Shown here in pieces: positions 5,778 through 10,391 of a stretch of DNA of 10,391 bases. The DNA comes from Archangium sp. GTDB taxonomy: Bacteria > Myxococcota > Myxococcia > Myxococcales > Myxococcaceae. The DNA lies in contig JAEUJR010000466.1 in assembly GCA_016793585.1 (NCBI GenBank), forward strand, positions 1 through 10,391, in the 5' to 3' direction. A program made the position numbers and the translations under genes. A model generated the notes under the pieces. That model was not told where the DNA came from and did no database searches. It worked only from the letters and a program-made list of their open reading frames with translations. Within the stretch, counting starts at the first letter, position 1. Each line of letters opens with the position of its first letter.

Positions 5778-6547
5778 GGCGTCACGCAGGCGGGCAGCGG
5801 GTGGGCAGACAGGTAGGCCTTCGCGCTCGCCTCGAACGACTCCACCGTCGTGGCCACCGCGAAGTCCACGCCGTCGAGGAACGCCTTCGTGTGCGCCTGC
5901 ACCGCGTCACCACAGGCCTGACCCGTCGTCGTCACCAGCACCTGCCGCGCATCGGTGACGGACTTCCACGCAGAGTCGGCTCCGGTGAGCGCCGAGTCCT
6001 TCACGGGCTCTCTCGCGAACTCGGCGTTGCGCTGGCGAAGCGTCACCACCTTCACGACGCCGTCGACGGTCATCAGGTCGAGCATGTCGAGGTCGAACAG
6101 CACGCGCGCTTCGGGCGTCGACGGGGCCGGGTATTCGCGCTTGCAGAAGCTGGTCATGAAGCGGTTCTCGCCGCACGGGCCCATGTGCTGCTCGATGGCC
6201 TCGGCCACGCGGGCGCTGTCGGCGGCGGAGTAGCCCAGCGACGGGAGCTCGGCCTTCGCGAGCGCAGCGCCCTGCTGGTGATGCGTGCAGAACCGCTCGT
6301 ACGGCGTGCCTGCGCCGTCTTCTTTCGTCGCGTCGTGCAGCAAGACAGCCGCTTCGACGATGGCCGCAGAGGCGCGCTCGGCCTTCGAGAACGAGGGGAC
6401 GAGGCGCGCGAGCCGCAGCATGTGCCGGTGATTCGGCCCGTCAGCCTTCACGTGGCGAAGCATGAGCGAGACGACGTCGGCGCGCGGCACCGCAGGCGAG
6501 TGCGCGCAGCCCGCGAGGAGGAGGAGGAGGACGCGGAGGCGAAGCAT
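5774..6547 (-). CDS. HD-domain predicted lipoprotein
   Basis: Starting at the ATG at 6547, the 257-residue protein opens with a textbook lipoprotein signal: MLRLRVLLLLLAGC, lipobox LAGC, modified Cys at 14. The remainder has the HD phosphohydrolase pattern: H40 or H42 (NHRHMLRL), the doublet H71-D72 in AAVLLHDATKED, H121 in EQHMG and D152/D154 in FDLDMLDLM. HD proteins are metal-dependent phosphohydrolases normally found in the cytoplasm; here the signal puts it on the periplasmic side of a membrane, so the substrate is unclear. The open frame extends to 6853, but that part is Arg-rich antisense of the preceding gene, so I reject it. It begins 11 bases after the two-helix membrane protein gene and overlaps the amidotransferase by four bases. 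Five CTC codons in a row encode the hydrophobic core. Confidence 0.8.
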   Translation of the reverse strand: MLRLRVLLLLLAGCAHSPAVPRADVVSLMLRHVKADGPNHRHMLRLARLVPSFSKAERASAAIVEAAVLLHDATKEDGAGTPYERFCTHHQQGAALAKAELPSLGYSAADSARVAEAIEQHMGPCGENRFMTSFCKREYPAPSTPEARVLFDLDMLDLMTVDGVVKVVTLRQRNAEFAREPVKDSALTGADSAWKSVTDARQVLVTTTGQACGDAVQAHTKAFLDGVDFAVATTVESFEASAKAYLSAHPLPACVTP

Positions 6548-6558
6548 CGGGCCGTGGA

Positions 6559-7044
6559 TTAGCGCGAACGAAGCCCGGGGCACACGCTGCGTGCGTCGGC
6601 CAGCACCTGCTGCACGCGGGGGTCGCTCGCAGAGAGCCCGTCTCCGAGGGGCAGCAGCTCTTTCTCGTCGCCGTCGAAGAGGAACGCGAGGTTCAAACCA
6701 ACGGCATACCGGCGACGCTGCGTCTCGAGCCGAACCACCTTCACTTCTGCGAGTCGTGCGACGAGGCGCTTCATCAACCCCGCCGTGCGCGCGAGGCGAC
6801 GAAGGTACAGGCCGAGGCCGAACACCGAGAGCGCCACCAGCCACGGAAGCCACTCGTCCTGCCGCGGCGCGAGCAGACGCTCCATACGAACGACGTATTG
6901 GGTGATGAAGGCCGCGACGCCGAAGCCTCCGAGCGCGAGCACCGAGCCGAGAACGCGCAGCTCGCGCCGCAGGCCGATGTCGTGGTCACGCAGCGCCGTC
7001 GCGAGCGCCGGAGGCAATGGAGAGAACACGTCCACCCGGTGCAT
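6559..7044 (-). CDS. Small membrane protein with two transmembrane helices, unknown function
   Basis: The 161-residue protein is not a family I recognise. Two hydrophobic segments are clear, VLGSVLALGGFGVAAFITQY (31-50) and about 65-81 (WLPWLVALSVFGLGLY), separated by a short charged loop. They are followed by an Arg-rich stretch (82-112) predicted to be cytoplasmic and a soluble tail. The ATG at 7044 makes it overlap the upstream NAD-binding protein gene by 59 bases. GTG codons at 7035 and 7029 are alternatives that would reduce the overlap. A GGAAAG ten bases before the ATG is a possible Shine-Dalgarno. It lies between genes for an NAD-binding protein and an HD-domain lipoprotein in one operon. 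The codon pattern and clear membrane segments support a real gene. Confidence 0.7.
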   Translation of the reverse strand: MHRVDVFSPLPPALATALRDHDIGLRRELRVLGSVLALGGFGVAAFITQYVVRMERLLAPRQDEWLPWLVALSVFGLGLYLRRLARTAGLMKRLVARLAEVKVVRLETQRRRYAVGLNLAFLFDGDEKELLPLGDGLSASDPRVQQVLADARSVCPGLRSR

Positions 7045-8044
7045 CGTACACGGGCTTTCCGGCGACCTCGTTCACGCGCGCGAGCACCGGCTCGAGCTGC
7101 AACACCTCGTCGATGAAGCGCAGGCCGGGCACCATCGGCGCCTTCACGACGCCCTCGGCCATCGCCGCGATGGCGAAGGCCGCCGCCTCCATTCCGTCGG
7201 GCGAGGTCGTGTGCCGCTCGAAGACCCGGCCGTTCTTCTCGGCGCGCGCCACCATCTGCACCGACGTCGACACACCACGCAGCACGAAGCGGCGCAGCAG
7301 CGTGAAGTACGCCTCGAGCGCCGCGCGAAACCACTTCGCCTGCAGCAGAAGAGCGGGGAGCAGCGTGAAGGCCGTGACGAGCAGCCCGGGCTTTGGCGCG
7401 AAGAAGGTCTCGATGGTGCTCGCCTGCGTGCTCAGCGGCAGCATCTCGGCCTCGGCGAGCGACATGCGCAACGACGGGCGCCTGACGCCAGCGAAGTCGA
7501 CGGTGGGCCCAGCCGAGAGCGCCGACTGTTCACGCCGGCCGTTCACCGTGCGCACCGCCTTCCGCGCAGCGGCGTCGACCATGAGCGCGATGGTGCCCTT
7601 CCCGGCTCCCGAGAACGGGCTCGACGCGACGGCCCACGACAATGACGCGCCTTCTCCGGCTTCCTCTGCGACGGCGTGCGCCATGAGGTTGCTCACCCCG
7701 GTGAAGATGCCGGCGCCGACGACGACGCGGCCGGGCCCCGTGGAGTGCCGATGCGCCTGCACCAGACGCTGCACCGTCTCGGCGTCGGAGGTCGCCTCGA
7801 GCAGCGTCTTGCCATGCTGCAGACACCACGCCGCGAGCGCGTCGGGTCGACTGCGCGTTCCATCGGTCAGGTCGACGATGACGTCGGCCGGCTCCAACTC
7901 GGCGAACGTCTCGGGCTGCGCGAGGTCGACGACGAGCGGGCCGTGTCTGCTCGCGACCAGCACCTCGACCGCTGGAAACTGCTTCAGCGCCTCGACCGTC
8001 CTGGCGCCAAGAAATCCCGTTCCACCGAGCACGATGATCTTCAT
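6986..8044 (-). CDS. Saccharopine dehydrogenase-like NAD(P)-binding protein
   Basis: The 352-residue protein opens with a Rossmann fold, MKIIVLGGTGFLGARTVEAL, GxxGxxG at 7-13. It then has the short second strand EVLVASRHG (27-35), VDLAQPE, ADVIVDLTDG (53-62) and a GKTLLEATSD segment (78-87) typical of the saccharopine dehydrogenase NADP-binding domain, where such proteins track an unknown small substrate. The second half has a hydrophobic stretch (218-256) suggesting membrane association, as in other saccharopine-dehydrogenase-like oxidoreductases. I place the start at the ATG at 8044; the frame runs to 8128, but the extra 28 residues precede the fold and look unlike it. It heads the four-gene operon and is divergent from the desaturase, sharing an operator-like region. 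The true substrate is unknown; it is probably not lysine biosynthesis. Confidence 0.8.
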   Translation of the reverse strand: MKIIVLGGTGFLGARTVEALKQFPAVEVLVASRHGPLVVDLAQPETFAELEPADVIVDLTDGTRSRPDALAAWCLQHGKTLLEATSDAETVQRLVQAHRHSTGPGRVVVGAGIFTGVSNLMAHAVAEEAGEGASLSWAVASSPFSGAGKGTIALMVDAAARKAVRTVNGRREQSALSAGPTVDFAGVRRPSLRMSLAEAEMLPLSTQASTIETFFAPKPGLLVTAFTLLPALLLQAKWFRAALEAYFTLLRRFVLRGVSTSVQMVARAEKNGRVFERHTTSPDGMEAAAFAIAAMAEGVVKAPMVPGLRFIDEVLQLEPVLARVNEVAGKPVYDAPGGRVLSIASGARDGAA

Positions 8045-8194
8045 GCCCGCACGAATAGCGAGGCCACCACGCGTCTCACCACTCGCGTTCACGAACGCCA
8101 ACGGCGGCGCGTTCGACGACGCAACCATCGGCAGCCGTTCACGAATTCAGGAGCGTTCGCGATCGACCCGGCGGACGTCTCGCGTTCGTGAACC
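8045..8194. promoter_or_regulatory. Divergent promoter region with three GTTC-N2-GAAC inverted repeats
   Basis: Copy 1 is GCGTTC-AC-GAACGC (8085-8098), a perfect 6-bp arm palindrome around AC. Copy 2 is GTTC-AC-GAAT (8137-8146). Copy 3 is GTTC-GT-GAAC (8184-8193), the exact reverse complement of the copy 1 core. Their centres are about 50 and 47 bases apart. Repetition only in this promoter region points to operator sites for a dimeric regulator, and the TetR gene at 9591 is a candidate. Copy 3 ends one base before the TTG chosen as desaturase start, which would put an operator at the start codon and favours a later start. Confidence 0.6.
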
Positions 8195-9331
8195 TTGTCG
8201 TTCGACTGGAACGGGGTCGATTACGGAGCGGTGACGAAGGCTGATTACGCAAGAGGCATGCGCTTCGAACACTCGTCGTCGCCGTTCCGAACCGAACTCA
8301 CCCGCCGCGTCGACGCGTACTTTCAAGGCCGCAGCCGGCACGCGACGATCTCGGCGTGGGCGGTGGGCCTGCTCTCGCTGGCGCTCACGGCAGCAGGTTG
8401 GGCGGCGCTGGTGTTCCTCCCGCTGCCGTGGTGGCTCGCGGTTCCGCTCTCGTTGGCGACGGGCTTCTGCATCGCGCAGGTCGGCTTCAACGTGGGGCAT
8501 GACGCGATTCACGGAGCGCTCTCGTCACGCCGTTGGGTGAACGCACTCTTCTCGCGCAGCTTCGACTTGATGGGCGCGAGCTCACGAATGTGGGCCTGGG
8601 CCCACAACGCGATTCACCACACGTTCACGAACGTGCCCGGCGCCGACCACGACCTCGAGCCGGCTGGGCTGCTGCACCTGTACAAGAAGCGCGACGCTCC
8701 GTGGATCGTGCGCTTCCAGCACGTCTACGCGTGGCCGCTGTACGGGCTCACGATGCTGTCGTGGGTCTTCATGAAGGACTTCGTTCAGCTGCAGGAGCGG
8801 CCCGGCAAGGTGACGGCGCGAGACGTCGTCGACGTGGTGGCCGGCAAGCTCGCGCACCTGACGCTGTGGCTGGTGGTGCCGATGGTGGTGAGCGCGCGCC
8901 CGTGGTGGCAGGTCGCGGTCGGCTATGTGCTGGTGATGGTGGCGACGGGTTTCACCGCGGCGATCGTCTTTCAGCTCGCGCACGTCGTCGAGGGGCCAGC
9001 GCTGCCGACCCCAGATGCTTCGGGCACGCTGGCCGACGACTTCTTCGCGCATCAGCTGCGAACGACCGCGAACTTCGCGCCGCGCAATGCGCTCGCCACC
9101 GCGCTCACCGGAGGCCTCAACCACCAGGTCGAGCACCACCTCTTCCCCCGAGTGAGTCACGGCCACTACCCCGCGCTCGCGCCCATCGTGGAGGCGTGCG
9201 CGAAGCAGTTCGGTGTGCCGTACCACGTGAACCCGACGTTCCTGTCTGCACTCGCGAGCCATGCGCGCATCATTCACGGCGTCGCGCGGGCCTCGGCGGT
9301 CGAGAACGAGATCTCCCACGCCGCAGCGTAG
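8195..9331 (+). CDS. Front-end type membrane fatty acid desaturase
   Basis: The 378-residue protein is a di-iron acyl-lipid/acyl-CoA desaturase. The three His boxes are GHDAIHG (H102, H106), HNAIHH (H137, H141, H142) and NHQVEHHLFP (Q311, H314, H315). Gln in place of the first His of box 3 is the hallmark of front-end (delta-5/delta-6 or linoleoyl-CoA-like) desaturases. There is no N-terminal cytochrome b5 domain, so electrons come from a separate carrier. Membrane segments lie near 54-95 and 220-262. It introduces a double bond into membrane fatty acids at the carboxyl side of an existing one; regiospecificity cannot be read. An in-frame TGA at 8189-8191 limits the start to TTG 8195, GTG 8231 or ATG 8258, none with a well-spaced Shine-Dalgarno; conserved family sequence begins near residue 24 (FEHSSSPFRTEL), so any is possible. 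Confidence 0.9.
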   Translation: MSFDWNGVDYGAVTKADYARGMRFEHSSSPFRTELTRRVDAYFQGRSRHATISAWAVGLLSLALTAAGWAALVFLPLPWWLAVPLSLATGFCIAQVGFNVGHDAIHGALSSRRWVNALFSRSFDLMGASSRMWAWAHNAIHHTFTNVPGADHDLEPAGLLHLYKKRDAPWIVRFQHVYAWPLYGLTMLSWVFMKDFVQLQERPGKVTARDVVDVVAGKLAHLTLWLVVPMVVSARPWWQVAVGYVLVMVATGFTAAIVFQLAHVVEGPALPTPDASGTLADDFFAHQLRTTANFAPRNALATALTGGLNHQVEHHLFPRVSHGHYPALAPIVEACAKQFGVPYHVNPTFLSALASHARIIHGVARASAVENEISHAAA

Positions 9332-9376
9332 CCGCGAGCCAGGAAGACGGCTCAGAGGTGACGGAGCAAACGTTGA

Positions 9377-9521
9377 GCTCCGAAGCCTCGAGCGCTCAGG
9401 GGTCGCGTGGAGTGTGCGGGGCTCACGCTCGACCGAGCGGGCCCTCACGAGGTCTCGCGGGTTCGGGTGGAGCGTTCGCGCCATTCCGCTGCGCCGTGCT
9501 GCTCACTCGAGGCTTCGGAGC
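9377..9521. repeat. Perfect 16-bp inverted repeat in the desaturase-TetR intergenic region
   Basis: GCTCCGAAGCCTCGAG (9377-9392) is the exact reverse complement of CTCGAGGCTTCGGAGC (9506-9521), enclosing 113 bases. The right arm belongs to a 21-base stretch (9504-9524) repeated with one mismatch at 1329-1349. The 259 bases between the desaturase stop and the TetR start hold no gene that I can support, only this repeat and a short ATC run at 9531-9539. No promoter was assigned. Confidence 0.6.
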
Positions 9522-9590
9522 ACGACCTTCATCATCATCAGGCCTCACTGCGGCTGGCATCCGCTCCCTCGCTGGCGTTAGCACCGGGCC

Positions 9591-10244
9591 ATGACGACGC
9601 GCCGACGAGTTGCCGCGAAGACGCTCCCCAAGCGCCTGCAGCCCCGCAGACGCCCGTCGCAGTCACGCAGCCGGGCGCTCGTCGACGCCATCGTCGAAGC
9701 CGGCAGCACGCTGCTCGCAGACAAGGGCTGGGAGGCGCTCACGCTGCAGCAGGTCGCGACGAAGGCGGGCGTCTCTCCGGGCAGTCTGTACCAGTACTTC
9801 CCCGACAAGGCCTCGCTCGTCGCCGAGATCACCGAGCGGCAGTCACAGCGCGAGCTCGCGTTTCACCTCGAGCGCTTCTCGACGATGACGCCCGCGACGA
9901 CGCTCGAAGAAGCGCTGCGCCTCATGGTGCGCGCGATTCTCGACTTTCAGCGGCAGGAGGGCGCGTTGATGCGGCAGACGCTCGCGGCCCTGCAACACCT
10001 CGGGCGCTACGAGCAGCTCGGCGCACGCGCACGAGAGGCCGCTCACGTCTTGCGCGCGGTGCTCGAGCAGCATCGGCATCGACTGCGTGACGAGGAAGAT
10101 CTCGATCTCGCCATGCACGTGCTCGCGAACGCGACGCACAGCCTCACGCATGACGGTGTGCTGCAAAGGCCCGGCTCCCTCGACGACGACACGCTCGCGC
10201 ACGCCATCGAGCGCCTCATGCTCGGCTACCTCGCGCCGCGGTGA
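9591..10244 (+). CDS. TetR/AcrR family transcriptional regulator
   Basis: The 217-residue protein has an Arg/Lys-rich N-terminal arm (1-27), then the TetR DNA-binding domain: helix 1 about 29-44 (LVDAIVEAGSTLLADKGW) and the helix-turn-helix TLQQVATKAGVSPGSLYQYF (51-70) followed by PDKASLVAEI. The remaining 130 residues are helical and form the ligand-binding and dimer domain, too divergent to suggest a ligand. It follows the desaturase on the same strand after 259 bases, and TetR regulators of desaturases (such as DesT and FabR) are known in proteobacteria. Control of the desaturase is therefore a reasonable inference, with the three palindromes at 8085-8193 as possible operators. The ATG has only a weak upstream purine stretch. 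Confidence 0.9.
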   Translation: MTTRRRVAAKTLPKRLQPRRRPSQSRSRALVDAIVEAGSTLLADKGWEALTLQQVATKAGVSPGSLYQYFPDKASLVAEITERQSQRELAFHLERFSTMTPATTLEEALRLMVRAILDFQRQEGALMRQTLAALQHLGRYEQLGARAREAAHVLRAVLEQHRHRLRDEEDLDLAMHVLANATHSLTHDGVLQRPGSLDDDTLAHAIERLMLGYLAPR

Positions 10245-10262
10245 CCGCGAAACACGACCCCT

Positions 10263-10298
10263 GAAAATCAGAAAGGGCCCGTCGTTGCCGACGAGCCC
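10263..10298 (-). terminator. Intrinsic terminator of the SWIB-domain gene
   Basis: On the minus strand, a stem formed by 10298-10289 with 10284-10275 (GGGC, one C/A mismatch, CGTCG, loop of four) is followed by a T-rich run TTTCTGATTTT (10274-10264). In the plus direction the following bases are CCCCTTCAG without a T-tract, so it mainly serves the minus-strand gene, although it lies between convergent stops and could reduce read-through from the TetR gene. Nine Watson-Crick pairs are formed. Confidence 0.7.
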
Positions 10299-10323
10299 CT
10301 TCAGTTGCTTCACGAGGAAGCGA

Positions 10324-10391
10324 TTACTTCAGGTGCTTGCTGATGAGCTTCGTCATCTCGAACATGTTGACGGTCTTCTTCCCGCCAAACA
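10324..10391 (-). CDS. SWIB/MDM2-like domain protein, C-terminal end (cut by window edge)
   Basis: Only the last 21 residues are present, ending in a TAA at 10326-10324. They include FGGKKTVNMFEMTKLISKHL, which resembles the C-terminal helix of bacterial SWIB-domain proteins, where FG-x-K-x-V-x-MFEM-x-K-x-x-x-KHL is a common pattern. SWIB domains belong to the SWIB/MDM2 superfamily and in bacteria are small proteins of uncertain role, possibly DNA-associated or in chlamydia-like contexts linked to topoisomerase. The gene runs off the right edge, so start and full domain structure are unknown. A terminator follows at 10298-10263. The identification rests on a short segment. Confidence 0.6.
   Translation of the reverse strand, partial: FGGKKTVNMFEMTKLISKHLK

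Noticed and set aside
6548..6853. N-terminal extension of the HD-domain protein
   Set aside because: The extension is antisense-like Arg-rich sequence overlapping the membrane protein gene. The internal ATG at 6547 begins a perfect lipoprotein signal.
9336..9353. Possible terminator hairpin after the desaturase (GAGCC/GGCTC)
   Set aside because: Only five pairs and no T-tract follows.
8582..9484. 300-codon minus-strand frame opposite the desaturase
   Set aside because: Composition is Arg/His-rich and motif-free; the desaturase with all three His boxes lies on the other strand.

Overview
This is a GC-rich, tightly packed stretch of bacterial chromosome with no sign of mobile DNA, RNA genes or CRISPR. 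Gene content suggests a myxobacterium or close relative (Myxococcota): a front-end type fatty acid desaturase, an ECF sigma factor with a cupin anti-sigma factor, a SWIB-domain protein, Asp-Ala-Gly-rich exported proteins and a Cys-rich lipoprotein. This assignment is inference from content and base composition only.

Left part (1-1424): the N-terminus of a LysR-type regulator runs off the left edge on the minus strand and is divergent from an NmrA-like NAD(P)-binding oxidoreductase (270-1127). A gene-free convergent gap of about 300 bases follows. It contains a striking AT-rich palindrome (1230-1258) and a short sequence that recurs near 9.5 kb.

Metal/stress operon (minus strand, 3968 to 1425): terC (TTG start), apaG, a two-domain anti-sigma factor and its ECF sigma factor lie head to tail with gaps of 3 and 19 bases and a 4-base overlap. 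The anti-sigma N-terminus has lost the zinc ligands of the ChrR type but its C-terminal cupin keeps them. The sigma gene is last rather than first.

Envelope pair (plus strand, 4143-5095): a coiled-coil protein with a short hydrophobic start overlaps a small lipoprotein carrying two tandem four-cysteine repeats.

Second minus-strand operon (8044 to 5100): a saccharopine-dehydrogenase-like NAD-binding protein, a small two-helix membrane protein, an HD-domain lipoprotein and a class I glutamine amidotransferase, joined by overlaps of 59 and 4 bases and one 11-base gap. I do not recognise this combination as a described system.

Right part (8045-10391): a divergent promoter region holds three copies of a GTTC-(2)-GAAC type inverted repeat. 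It precedes a front-end desaturase (about 8195-9331), a 259-base gap with a 16-bp inverted repeat, and a TetR regulator (9591-10244) that is a candidate controller of the desaturase. The window ends in the C-terminus of a convergent SWIB-domain gene with a recognisable intrinsic terminator.
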